Assembly (NCBI GenBank): GCA_030737875.1
Contig: CM060910.1
Coordinates: forward strand, 246,792,427-246,856,426
DNA: 64,000 bases
Source: Allium sativum
Lineage: Eukaryota > Streptophyta > Magnoliopsida > Asparagales > Amaryllidaceae
Reading direction: 5' to 3'
This document shows positions 36,015 to 47,924 of the stretch, in pieces; within the stretch, counting starts at the first letter, position 1, and the number at the start of each line of letters is the position of its first letter. The notes under the pieces were generated by a model. That model ran no database searches. It saw only the letters and a program-made list of their open reading frames with translations, and had not been told where the DNA came from. The translations under genes were made by a program, and so were the position numbers.

Positions 36015-36328
36015 GAATAACAAAAAAAAAACAGGTAACACTGAATTTCACTTCCATCTTCAAGCATGTACAACACCACATTCCAAAGCATATGCCTGAC
36101 CATGTTTATACAATCATGAGACAAATGTCCCTACACATCCATATTGATCACGATGAATTCAAGTTAAGTTATTTGAAAATTATCAATCAAACAGGGATAA
36201 TCGAAGAAGCAAAAAAGGATTAGTCCAACAAAATTTCTGTAGTTTGAAATACAAGAAATACTCAAGGCGTGGATAATTTTTCCTTAGGAAGGTGACACAC
36301 CTTAAAAGAAACTATGAATTCAGTCCCT
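34313..36328. repeat. Tandem duplication of a ~1.0 kb host segment
   Basis: Copy 1 is 34313-35309 and copy 2 is 35310-36328; both start ACTAGTGTGGAA and end ATTCAGTCCCT. Similarity is high throughout (roughly nine bases in ten by eye). Copy 2 carries a (TA)n run at 35971-36012 where copy 1 has a T run. Copy 1 has an internal 36-bp duplication (CATGTACAACACCACATTCC twice near 35019-35085). No gene is seen inside. Confidence 0.93.
35971..36012. repeat. (TA)n microsatellite
   Basis: 42-bp TA run in the second copy of the tandem duplication only. Confidence 0.9.
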
Positions 36329-37074
36329 GAGCATTAACTTTAACCAGTTTTGCTCATTGTTTAGAACTGATCGTTTTAATTTTCTTTTTGTAGATTAAAA
36401 CAGTTAGCAAAGATCACATTAAATCAAAAGAATTTGCAAACATAATGTCTAATTTTTTCCAGGTCAACCAAATGAACTCTAATTAAGAATTCAGACAGTT
36501 CTGAAGGAACTGCCCATCACTCTCAAGGACCAAAGGAAAATATCTCAGGTGATAATAATAGAACTTTCTCAAAGACAGAGACAATGCTTAAACACACAAA
36601 CATTTTTGAAATTTATCAAACCTGACAGGAGGGACAGCGCAGAATTAGGAGTACAGAATTATGTGCATACAGTAATGTAAGACCAACCACACATTTTTTC
36701 CTCAATACATGAACTTAAAAAGGAATACAATGACATCCCCATTACTTAGCTATGATGTCTAAACCGCACATCATACATTTAATATGCAGAAAAATCAAAA
36801 ATAGCATTTTAGAGTATGTCATTTCTACTTGTATCCCCAAAACAACTTCTAATTAAAAAATTCAACAATTATGTGACCATTGATGTTTATTTTTCACACC
36901 CCAATTAATTCCAGTAATGTCTTATTAACCAAAATAAACACATTGCCAAAATAATATAATATAGATCTAGCACTCACAGTATCAAAAAACCACCCGAGGG
37001 CTAAAGTTAATATATAAACATACAAACGCATCCAACAAAACAAACAACTTACCCCTTCACAAGCATCGATGTTT
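36329..37074. other. Host non-coding DNA, perhaps an intron
   Basis: AT-rich. On the minus strand it starts with a strong donor-like GGG|GTAAGTT (near 37050) next to the candidate exon at 37075-37197, so part of it may be intron. No domain seen. Confidence 0.35.
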
Positions 37075-37197
37075 TTACAGTTGTTGTGGTCCACCGTTTG
37101 CTGATGACGACTGCGCTATCTTCACCCCCGAAGAAATGGTTGAGCGGCTACAAGATCCAACTCGTGCTAGAAATTTTCTTGCTACGTGTTGCAACAT
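37075..37197 (-). CDS. Candidate first exon or small ORF of an unrecognised host gene (mitochondrial-presequence-like)
   Basis: ATG at 37197 opens a 40-codon frame beginning MLQHVARKFLARVGSCSRS, rich in Arg, Ser and hydrophobics with no acidic residue, as in mitochondrial targeting peptides. About 28 bp upstream is AAACCCTA (telo-box), common in 5' leaders of plant housekeeping genes. The frame closes at TAA (37077-37075), and a strong donor-like AAGGG|GTAAGTT lies shortly after. Either the real coding frame is spliced before the stop, or this is a short leader ORF. It lies about 400 bp beyond the helicase gene's 3' end on the same strand. I do not recognise the product. Confidence 0.35.
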   Translation of the reverse strand: MLQHVARKFLARVGSCSRSTISSGVKIAQSSSANGGPQQL

Positions 37198-37593
37198 TTC
37201 AGAGTGGGAGATCAATTGATGTTCTAGGGTTTTGCGGGAAAGGAACGGATGGATTAAATTGGTTTGAATGGTGAGAACACTTTTGGAAAATAATGTGGGA
37301 AAAACGTACATTTTTTTCTGTCCAAAACTTTTACATTTATACTTCATCTTGATAATAACATATCCAAAACTTTTACATTTATACTTCATCTTGACAATAA
37401 AACAACGATTAAATTACAATGAAGCTAAAGAGTAAACATTACCTAATTTTCTCTATGGTCATTGACAGCCAAGTCTGGTAGTTAGGTTCCATAAACTGCC
37501 TACCTCTGTAAAATAAATAAAATCCCTCTATAGAAGTACCTCGGAAAATCCAAAGTGTGATTTTATTCCATATCAAGCAACTACCAGCATCCA

Positions 37594-39777
37594 TCATACC
37601 ATAGGTTGATGAGTTTTTTTCGTTTTATTCCTCTTTACTAGTGATGTAGGTCTTTCATAAGAATTCTTTTGATACCTCCTCTCCTTTTGAACAGATTTAT
37701 CCTCAATTTGCTCACCACATTCTTCAGTTGAACCATGTTGCTTCTCATCCTCTATGTCATCCTCTTTTTTCATTTTACCTTGATTTCTTGAAGCTGGTTT
37801 CCAACAAGCTTTCGCAAGAGACTTATTTAGCAAACTCGCAATATCAACGGCCATAGTTTCAGCCTTCTCCACATAAGGAAACGTATCCTGTTTAAAATGA
37901 TACGACAGCCACAAATACATAGAAACAACTTGATGCTTAGACTCCAAATCCAACAGTTCTTCATCATTTTTTGCCGATCCCTTGGGCATTCCCATGGCTA
38001 TACCAACCGGGCGCTTCTCACAATATTGCATCGCAAAACTCAACAAGTGAAACATGGCTTTTGGGTCCCTGATGTTCACAGGTGCAAACACAAAATTGAA
38101 TCTTTCCTCTAGAGACAAACCTTGCACTTTCTCTAACATGTTAGCTACTTTCCTCACATTGTCATGTTGGCACAAGAAGTATGACCCGTCTAGTCGACAA
38201 TTTTCCCTAAATTTATCCAGCAATTCACAAAATGTAGCATTTGGAAATTGCGCAGCAAATAACTCTACTTGTTCAAAAAATGGAAACAGTCCGATTTTCT
38301 TAACTTCTTCAAAAGGTTGCTGCAAGCATTGGATCAAATACTCCAAATCATCAAAACAAAAAGTCGTCACAAGTCCATCTGGGTAAACACTTCCTCTACG
38401 CCCTGCCCGGCCCGCGATCTGCTTCACTTGAGTAGATGCAACGGGAACTATCTTATCACCATTATACTTGGACAGAGAGTAAAAAACAACCCTTCTGATA
38501 TTAAGATTCAATCCCATGCCAACAGCATCACTCGCCACAAGAACATCATACTCGTTGTCTTGATCATTAAACAAGCTAGCTTGCTGCCTACGTGTCTCAG
38601 GTGGCAATGCACCATAAATAACACAGCACTTGTGTTTTGTAAACCTTTCAATCGCTAACCTAACTTCAAATATCTCCCTTCTAGAAAATGCAACTATACA
38701 ATCGCCCGACCTCACATTCTTCAAATCGCCCATAAGCGTTTTCGCCTCAACAACCAAGGGCTTGAACCTTTGATAATGATGAACCTCAAGCTCATCGCCC
38801 GTGTTATTACAAATTCTCTTAATAATCTTTAACACGCTAGGGTCACCACACAAATGAATTTCATCGGCTTTCAACCCTAATAAAGCTCGGGTCCAAGCGT
38901 ACCCTCTAGTGGGATCAGTGACCATTTGTATTTCATCAATGACAGCAACTTCATACATCTCTTCTGTACTTACCATTTCGATTGTACATGCAATATGATT
39001 TGAAAAGGGGAAGACTTTTTTTTCTTGGCCAGTTAACAAACTACAATAAACACCTAAGGAGTTTACCTTATCGAATACCTCCATAGCCAGAAGTCTTAAA
39101 GGACTGCAATAAACCCCATTTTTGGTTTCCATGAACCGCTGTAATGCATTGTAAGTCTTTCCACTGTTGGTGGGCCCACAATGATAAACAATCTTCCGTT
39201 TCATTGCTCGCGCAAAAGGGAACCATGTCTCTGGTTTTGTCAAATCTGCACTCTCCATCTGAGTCTTAAACCTTTTGAGTTCCTCTCTATACTCAACAAG
39301 ACAATAATCAAAGAATATAGGAAGAAGAAACTCATTGACATTCTCTTTGTCCATAATCTCATTGTACAATTTCTCATCACACCTCTGCAAAACGAATCTT
39401 CTAAAACTTTTGGTGGCGGTCGGTAGAAAGGAAGCAGGAATATAGATAGCCAGAGACTGATCAGCAGTGTAGGGAGATGTGGCAAATGATCGGAGGACCG
39501 AAGAGAGGTTTTTCCATTGAATTTTGGGGAGAATGGTGTGAGAATCTTCATCGATTTTAGCTAACTGCGAGTAGATTGAGTTCGAATTGCAAGGTAAGGA
39601 GTTTGAATCTGTTGAGTAAAACAAGGGCTTTGAGCGAGGAGGCGGCAGCCCTAATTTTGGAATTGGATGTGAGTGAAAATGGGTCTGACAGTGATTGGAG
39701 AGGAGTTGAGAATAAAGAGAGAGAAGAGGACGGATTTTGAAGAGGGAGCGAGAGCGTAGCAGTAGGACGGAAGCCAT
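37594..39777 (-). CDS. SUV3: Mitochondrial ATP-dependent RNA helicase, SUV3/DExH18 type
   Basis: A 727-residue uninterrupted frame. ATG at 39777 ([17 protein letters not shown]) is the first methionine; the upstream codon is TTG. The N-terminus is Arg/Ser/Leu-rich without acidic residues, as a mitochondrial presequence. Helicase motifs: I GPTNSGKT (201-208), Ia [10 protein letters not shown] (225-234), LLTGQEKK (247-254), II DEIQ (281-284), III CGDPS (310-314), [10 protein letters not shown] (362-369), [14 protein letters not shown] (413-425), [12 protein letters not shown] (453-462). The C-terminal SUV3 region includes [14 protein letters not shown] and the [14 protein letters not shown] block, with a basic [14 protein letters not shown] tail. 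SUV3 helicases unwind RNA in mitochondria and feed the RNA-decay machinery. The tail and length fit Arabidopsis DExH18 rather than the shorter DExH16. No intron is visible and nothing looks broken, so this is the clearest functional host gene here. Confidence 0.95.
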   Translation of the reverse strand: MASVLLLRSRSLFKIRPLLSLYSQLLSNHCQTHFHSHPIPKLGLPPPRSKPLFYSTDSNSLPCNSNSIYSQLAKIDEDSHTILPKIQWKNLSSVLRSFATSPYTADQSLAIYIPASFLPTATKSFRRFVLQRCDEKLYNEIMDKENVNEFLLPIFFDYCLVEYREELKRFKTQMESADLTKPETWFPFARAMKRKIVYHCGPTNSGKTYNALQRFMETKNGVYCSPLRLLAMEVFDKVNSLGVYCSLLTGQEKKVFPFSNHIACTIEMVSTEEMYEVAVIDEIQMVTDPTRGYAWTRALLGLKADEIHLCGDPSVLKIIKRICNNTGDELEVHHYQRFKPLVVEAKTLMGDLKNVRSGDCIVAFSRREIFEVRLAIERFTKHKCCVIYGALPPETRRQQASLFNDQDNEYDVLVASDAVGMGLNLNIRRVVFYSLSKYNGDKIVPVASTQVKQIAGRAGRRGSVYPDGLVTTFCFDDLEYLIQCLQQPFEEVKKIGLFPFFEQVELFAAQFPNATFCELLDKFRENCRLDGSYFLCQHDNVRKVANMLEKVQGLSLEERFNFVFAPVNIRDPKAMFHLLSFAMQYCEKRPVGIAMGMPKGSAKNDEELLDLESKHQVVSMYLWLSYHFKQDTFPYVEKAETMAVDIASLLNKSLAKACWKPASRNQGKMKKEDDIEDEKQHGSTEECGEQIEDKSVQKERRYQKNSYERPTSLVKRNKTKKTHQPMV

Positions 39778-41329
39778 TGACAAGGAAAGGACAAGAAAAT
39801 TGAAAAGGATGATAGTACTGGAACCTTAATTTGTTATTCTTCAGAGAACGAGGACGTTAAAGAGAAGCCGACCACAACAGACCGAGCACAATCCGGTGAA
39901 AAAAAGGGCCAGCTTGTTATTTTTGCTTCTTATTTTTTTCCTTTTTTTTTCCATCAAGTTTTATTACTATATTTCGTGTATTCTATTTGTTGACCTAACA
40001 TTCACTAAAATAGATACATTTTCCAAGTCTTATTATGTTGTGTTTATGTGAAAATCTTATGTTAAAATGTTTTAATCATGGAAATGTTGTAATTGGTGAA
40101 CTAAAATGAATAATGGATTATTATTGAAATTATGCCTTTGAATTTATGTATGTAGAAAATAAAATATAAAAATGTAAACATTGATTGGAAATCAATGTTT
40201 GTGTTTTGGGATATTTTGTTAAGGATTAATGTTGTTGGACAAGAAAATGAGATTCTTATGAATTAAAAACGTAAGAAATGAGTGCTTTGTTAAAATAAAA
40301 AGTATAAATGTGTGTTTTGTGTAAATGTGATTTTTTTTATTATTGGTGGTTAAAAAGTTTTAAATTTTATTTAGACATGTACATTAATAATTTGGAATTA
40401 AACGCAACACAATTTGTGTGTGTGTGTGTGTGTATTAATAGATTAAAAATGATGTTAAGTGTGTAAGCTATGGATTTATGCTTAATTAGCATGGTTTAGT
40501 TACCCTTAGGCTTATTAATGATTGACTGATTTACATATATGAATGCTTATGTAAATGTTACGGTCGGAATGTGAAATGAATTAATGGTAGTTTATGTAAG
40601 TGTCATTGCGGTCGCTCTGCCTTGTTGGATACATGTTTTTAAATTATAGATTTTGGCTATAGTTACTTATGCTATCTCTAAAATAGAGATGTAACCAACA
40701 CATATCAACAATTATTATATTTACGATGTTTTAAAAGGAATTTACAATTTGTTTATAAACTTGTAAAGTTGTTTGTTATATCAATATGGTTTTAAATAAA
40801 TATTTGTTTTAAATAGGAAGTTTTGAATTTGTAATTATTTCATTAATTATATTTTAAAGATAATTGTTTATTATTGCATTAATCATGATTCGAATTGTCA
40901 TTAATTATCAGTTATGTGTTTAAATTGCATTAATTTTTAAAGGAATTTATTATTTAATGATGTTTTATAACTGGGGACAATTTGGCTAAGGTCCCTGTTA
41001 AATTTCAAAATACACAAAACATCCCTGTTAAAAAGCATATGTAAATTAGGTCCTTAATTTTTGAAAAGTATCAACAAACATCAAAACTCAACGTAAAAAA
41101 CCATAAAACTTCAAAAATTAATTAAGCTTATAATTATCTTTGTATTCACGCAAGCAAAGTAAAAAAAAAGCTTCTAAAATAAAAAAATCGCGTTTAGCAA
41201 AACATGCATAAATAATTGCAGTTTCAAAAAATACATATATTACCGCAATTATAACCATTAATTACATATTTTTATGCATTTTTTGTTGAAGTCTTCAAAA
41301 TTTCAAATTCAATGTCTACACTTATTCAA
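39778..41329. other. Helicase gene 5' flank and intergenic DNA
   Basis: The first ~120 bp (minus strand) are probably helicase 5' leader and promoter. The rest is AT-rich intergenic DNA with a (GT)n run near 40416-40434. TTCAA (41325-41329) at the right end is the candidate target duplication of the next retrotransposon. No gene or RNA seen. Confidence 0.55.
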
Positions 41330-41684
41330 TGTGATGACCCATTCCCTCGGTCCTTGGAGTTCGACACTAATACATCCGCAGTATAATGTATCGATGTTCC
41401 AAGTGCCAAAAGAACAGATGGCCTTTAGGATATAACACATTATTTAATAGCAGAAAATAATCATGTATCAAACACCAACATGCAGATCATAATACATCAA
41501 GGGTTACATCATAGTTAATACATCCCACCGGATCCAAATATCGTACATAACAACGGAAATAAGTAAATGGATACATAGCAGAAATAACGATAATATTGAT
41601 ATGATGGAGTCTTAGAGAGAGTCCAAAAGAACATCCTAATCATGCTCCCACTCCAAATCCAAAACTATCTTTCCCAGATAACTT

Positions 41685-41746
<62 letters not shown>

Positions 41747-44700
41747 AGAGAGAGAGAGAGAGAAACATAGCTTCCAAAAGTAGTCCTAATTAATAACTTG
41801 TTTACTGGCCTCCCCATGTGGAAATAAGGACACCCGAGCTTGCAAGGGAAAAACAAACTACGAGTCAGTCATGGGACTGGTATAAGAAACTCTAAACAGT
41901 TATTCTTAACCTTTATTTAAAAGTAAGGCATATCACGGGACCACGTCGTATAACACGAAACGGGATTCCTCCACATGAATACCAATGCACAAAACTTCGC
42001 AATGATTTAAAAAAATGAACCCTTATAAATTTTAGCTCATATAGTGCCTTATCCCATTATATTAGCTATATGGTTTACTTCTGAAAACGCAAAGGCTCTT
42101 GTTGGAAATTGGATTTCGTCAATGAACAAGGCAAAGGACCTTCCTTAACCGCTCGGAATACCTCTAGCGGGGTGTCCCAGGACTCACATGCATGTGATCC
42201 TTCGAAGCGCTAGGTCCAGCCAGCACTAATAGGTTGGTTAGAATCTTATCTAAACATAACATTTTCCGGTCATAACCGACCATTATCTTGGTCGTATTTG
42301 ACCATCCTGAGGTGCCTTTATCTATCCTCTACATAAGTAAACTTGCCAAGGCTCCATACCATTGCATCATTTTTTAGCTAGAAGGAAATGTATGCCCTTA
42401 TCCCTACTGTTCATCATCCTGTTTTCGGTTCATTCCGGGGTGTGAGGCCCTAGAGTCAACGTTCCACAAAGCTCTGATTTTCAACAAAAGCTTTGATATA
42501 TCAGCCGATAGCACTTAGCATGTCACATTGTCATTTCACAACATATCATCGATGTCTATTAATATATAACCTTTTGAGTACTCACGTCTTAGTGGAAGGT
42601 GTTAAGCTAAGAGAATAAATTCTCTGCCACCAACTAATATAACATCAATAGAAACCAATTGGTTATGTTGTAAAATACAACGTCAGACACACATCCATTT
42701 ACAAGTTCGTTCTGGATTTAAACGAAACCGAAGGCACCTTATTTCTCGTCCAATAAAGGAGAGAGACTCTTTCACATCCGAACGATCAACAAGTACGTCC
42801 GGACTACTACCACTTTAACCTTATAATGGGGGCTACCTATACCAAGGCATCAACAAGCAGTCTATACGATGTGAAGATTTCCGATCTTCCACCATCTTTG
42901 ACTTCAAACTCGTCGTATAATTATTCAAAATGGGTTGAACCCGGTCTTTTCGAAATTATTAGCATCAAAACAAAATTCTTTTTGTATTAATAACTCTCCA
43001 ATTAAGTCTCCTTTAATTGAAAAAAACATTTCATAAGATTAGTTCTTATTCTCAGATTCAGTTAAGCAGTTGGGATTCCAAAATCATCTTTGCAATTCTT
43101 TTTAACCTTATAAAAAGGTTTACCAAAGAGTTAGATTCGGTTTGGGATGTAAAACCCTTATTTCAAAACGTTCCTTAAAAACCTTTAAAAAAGGCATTGC
43201 AAAAAGCTTATTTCTAACCAATAGGTTTTTATCACTTAAAACCATATATATTTGGTCCAAAACCCCCATTTTAATCATTTGTTATAATTTATGATGATTT
43301 TCCCTATTTTTAATAATTTAAACGTAGCTCACTTCTTTAAAATCCGATTTCAGGCCACTAACGGTACTAGCGTTGTTTTTATTCAAATTTAATTTGAATA
43401 TATTTCAAAATTTAACTGTTGGATCTTAAAACTTTTCCTTCCATTCGAAAGCTCTTTTCATTTCGGACCAAACGTTTTTCATTTCGGAAAAATCCGAAGG
43501 TCGGATCTCCCCGGTACGTCAGTTTGAAGTCAATGATCGAAATTTGTGAACTACCGCTGTGCGACTAGTTTATTCGGACCAAACTTCGATTTATGTTATA
43601 GCTTCAAATCGAATTGCTTAATTGTATAAAAAATATATAAATATTTCTGAAAACTTTACTTTCAATATTTAACTTCAAATATCCTATTATTTAAATATTA
43701 TAATATTAACTAAATATTATAATATTATTTAAATCATTAAAATAATATTATTTTTCAAACTTCATTATTTTAAATCTAAATTATCCTGACATCCATTATA
43801 AAAATAAATAAGATAGTTTTGAAAAGGAAATATCGTTAAAACAATTCCCAGATACCCTAACCAAACTTCACTTTTTCCCATTACTATTCATTTCTAAATA
43901 AAAATTTCGGCATGCCATAACATGCTTTTAATTTCTCTAAAACAATTTATTTCTTTTGCAAATGTTAATCGAAATGACTTCAACTTCACGTCCATGAAAA
44001 ATAGGATATCAAATTTGGAGTTTTATTTTTCACCCATTATTTATATTAATAAAATATTCATTTAAATCGTTTATTTGAACGAAGACTTAAACAACGGACC
44101 AATAATCATACTTTTTTTTCATATCTAGCTAGGGTAATCACATACCACATTATAGACAACCAATATAACATCCAAACATACACTATAGGGTGTCATACTT
44201 TCAACAGGGTATTAACACATTAACCAATCACTATTTAAACATAGTTTCATCAATCAATGAGGTTTATTGCAACCCCCATATTCAATCAACTTATCATTCA
44301 ATACCCAATGAGGTTCATACCCATATCCAATAACCAATACCGAGTTAATTTTCTGTTCAATGACCATTTAAGGTGCAAACTCATTCCAATGTCAACATTT
44401 TCAGTTCTAAGTGTCATATACTTAAGTGACAATATAAATCCCACTTAAAAATCATACTTTTTTACACCAAACATTTCTAAATCATACCGTGAACTCATAT
44501 TAATCATCATAGGTCATTATATAACTCAATCGAGTTCACAAACAATAATCAACTTATAACTAACCCTTTTCAGTTCGAAGTTTCTCATCTAGTATTCCAT
44601 TCCTCTTTACTTTAGTCGTAGGACGTCCGGGCGATTGCAGAAAATTTCGGCAGCCTCGCAGTGTCATAGGAGTTTTCTGAAAATTAAATGAGTGGAAATT

Positions 44701-45493
44701 CGATGCTTCGAGGTTTTATAAACTGGCGGGTGAATAAGCGGAAATGTTTTTGGTTCGAGGAGCAAATGGGTTAGGGTTTTGGGTGATTAGGGCTCGGGTT
44801 TGAGGTAGGGCCCCCGGCCTTGGCAGGCGCACGTGTGGAGGCGGGTTCGGTGGGGTCCACGTCGGCGGTAGAGGTGAAGAAGATGAGTCCTAGGGGTTTA
44901 AAGGGGGAGGGGTATGGATTTTAAGGCTTTTGAAGGGGTTTTGGGGTTTTAGGTGAGGAGGGGGCACGAACTGGTGATGGCCGGCTGGAGGAGTTCACTG
45001 GCGGTGAGGGTAGGTGGCTGGTTGGTGGTGGCTAAGGAGGAGCTCACGGGTTGGAGCAAGAAGGAAGGCGGAGAGGAGAAAATGAAGGGGAAGCAAGGTG
45101 AAAAAGTGGAGATGAGGCCTTCTTCTTATAGGCTAAGGGTGGGGGTCTTTGCAATTATGTGTGTGAGTTGTCGAGTGCAGGAGAGTTGATGTGGAGAACA
45201 AGTTAAGGGGTTAGGGAAGTTATCACATGAAGGGTTTAGTTACACTTTGTTTATGTGCATCCATTTAATTAGTTAACTAACTTATATACATACAACGCTT
45301 CCTATAACTTATTTACACAGCAACTAACACATTCTCAGATATATTTTCTGGTCATGTTCACTTGTTTTTGATGAATAGACTTCGTTTATTATTTTTAGTT
45401 AACTAAAACAAGCTCCAACTGACTATAAATCCTTATATAATTTATTTAAACTTCAAATTTTTTTTAATTGGTTCCAAAATTTCAGGTATTACG
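41330..45493 (-). mobile_element. 3' LTR of the family 5 element
   Basis: 4,164 bp. On the minus strand it runs from (T/C)GTAATACCTGAAATTTTGG to GGGTCATCACA. It contains a telo-box and leader-like region (44770-45180), the palindromic box near 43490, and the double hairpin (41825-41879; CAGTC-CCAT-GACTG on the minus strand). A (TA)n/(GA)n expansion lies between hairpin and edge. Confidence 0.85.
41687..41763. repeat. Compound (AT)n(GA)n microsatellite
   Basis: AT run 41687-41744 followed by GA run to 41763. It lies in a ~230-bp part of this LTR that is missing from the partner LTR near 53485. Confidence 0.92.
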
Positions 45494-45495
45494 TT

Positions 45496-45512
45496 CACCT
45501 CCATTTAAAAGA
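45496..45512 (-). promoter_or_regulatory. Degenerate polypurine tract of the family 5 element
   Basis: The minus strand reads TTTTAAATGGAGGTGAA directly before the LTR. It follows GGGGACGAAATTC, matching the GGGGACGAAAAG...TTTTAAGTGGGGGAGAT of the first element with substitutions. Confidence 0.65.
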
Positions 45513-47924
45513 ATTTCGTCCCCAATTTTTGTTATAAAAGCAAGGCTGAATAGAAACGATATCTAAGAAACAAGTCTACCTCTCAAACGAGCTACTCCGA
45601 TATATCCACTCTGCGCTTGGGATATTTTCTAATATTGTCCCCTGTCTCCCATATATATATTCTCTTTGATCCCCTCTCCACTGTACTGTGACTAGTTTCA
45701 CCTTCTTGTTTCTCAGTTCCCCTATTTCTTTGTCAGCTATCTTCTAAAGCTCTCTTGGAGCCGCTAAACCTAGAGAGATTTCCAAGTCCTATTGTGTTGC
45801 TTCCTCAATAACTAAATTAGGATCATGTACATATTTCCAAAGATGAGAAATGTGGAAAACATTATGTAGTCTGGATAACCATTTTGGTAACTGAATCCTG
45901 TAAGCTAGGGTTCCAGTTCTTTCCAATATTGTGAATGGACCAATATACTTGAGCGAAAATTTCCCTTTTTCCCCAAATCAGATAACTCCTCTCAGTGGAG
46001 AAACCTTCAAAAATACCTGATCTCCAACTGCAAATTCAAAATCCCTTCTTCTAAAATCTGCATACTTTTTTGTCTACTTTGCACTTTTTTCAAATTCTTC
46101 TTGATTAAGTCCATTTTATCAACTGCCTCACCGATCATGTTCGGACCTAATACAAGTCGGTTTTTAGACTCAATCTAGCATACAAGGGATCTGCAAGGCT
46201 GACCATACAATGCTTCTAAAAGTGAATCTTAATACTTGCTTGAAATTTATCATAAGAGAACTCTACGAGATGCAAGTGATCTTCCCATGATCCACCGAAA
46301 TCAAGGATGCAAGCTCGGAGCAAGTCTTCTAAAATTCGATTCACTCTTTCAGTCTGCCCATCCATTTTAGGGTGATAAGCGGTGCTAAGGTTCAACATTG
46401 TCCCCAATGTCAACTGAAATGCTTCCAAGAACTTACTGGTAAAGATCGGATCTCGATCACTGACAATACTGTTGGGTATTCCATGCAATCGGACCACTTC
46501 CTTCACATACAACTGAGCAAGACTATTAGCTGTTCTTGTTGATTTTACTGGCATAAAACGGGCTCTCTTCGTTAGGTGATCAATGATAACCCTGATACCT
46601 TTCATGGTTCGAGGAAAACCATTGATAAAATCCGTTGATATCTGGTTCCACTTCCACTCAGGAATTTCCAGTGGTTAAAGCAACCCAGCAACCTTCTACT
46701 GATCACGTTTGACCTGTTGGAAAGTTATGAACCTGCTGACGTGTATCGAGATATCCCTCTTCATTGATTTCAACCAAAACATGCACTTTATATCTTGATA
46801 AATATTATGAACTCCTGGATGGTTACTAAGTTTGGACTTATGGCACTCATCTAGTACTTCTCTTTTAAGTTCCGGCATATCAGGAACGCAAATCCGACCT
46901 TTCAATCTTAGAACTCCTTGATTATCAATCTTAAAGTTCGAGACTTCTCCCTCTTGAATCCTTCTAAAAATTCATCATCCTTCCGTTGGATAGAAATTTT
47001 CTCAATTAGGGTGGGTGGAACAACTAGATGAGCCATAATAATATGCTTCCTAATGAGCGCATCTACTACAACATTGGCTTTTCCTAAGAGTGTAGAGTAT
47101 ATCTAGATCGTATGCTGCTAGAAACTCTAACCAACATTGTTGCCTCATGTTCAAGTCCTTCTGGGTAAAAAGATAATTCAATAGTTTATTATGAGTAAAG
47201 AGCTTGAACTTTTCACCCGGCAAATAGTGCCTCCAAATCTTCAAGGAAAATACAATAGAAAGCAAATCCAGGTCATGAGTAGCACATTTCTTCGCATGCG
47301 GTTTCAACTGCCTACTTGAATAAGCAAATACCTTTCCTTTTTTTGCATTAATACTGCACCAACTCCTTCTCCCGAAGCATCCATATAGACGGTTAGCACT
47401 TGGCTGTCATCAATAATTGTTAGGACCGGGGTAGTGGTTAGCCTCTCCTTTAATTCAGGGAAAGCTTCTTCGAATCTAGGAGTCCAAACAAATCTGGCAT
47501 GCTTCTTGGTCAACTTTGTCAAAGGGCTAAATTACTTCAAAAAATCCTTAATGAACTTTCGGTAGTAACTGGCCAGCCCAAGAAAGCTTCTGACCTCTGT
47601 GGGGGTTCTCGGTTGCTTCCAAGTTTGGATTACAACCATTTTACTTGGATCTACTGAGATTCCTTCCATTGATACCACATATCCAAGAAATTTTACTTCG
47701 TTCTTCCAGAAATGACAATTGGAAAATTTGGCCTTCAATACATTTTTTCTTCGAATTCCCAGGATAATTTCCAAATGCTTTGCATGCTCTTCCTCTATCT
47801 TAGAATAGATAAGAATGTCATAAATGAAAACTAGCACGAATTTATTTAATACCTCCCGAAACACAAGGTTCATCAAGTCCATAAAGTAAGAAGAGGTGTT
47901 GCATAGTCCAAAAGGCACCACTAA

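Noticed and set aside
34313..36328. LTR pair of a small element
   Set aside because: The copies abut with no interior, PBS or polypurine tract and do not have TG...CA ends; a tandem duplication explains them.
44953..45189. 78-residue frame resembling one at 56684-56935
   Set aside because: Both lie in the leader-like part of the two family 5 LTRs; similarity is LTR homology and the frame is not a known domain.
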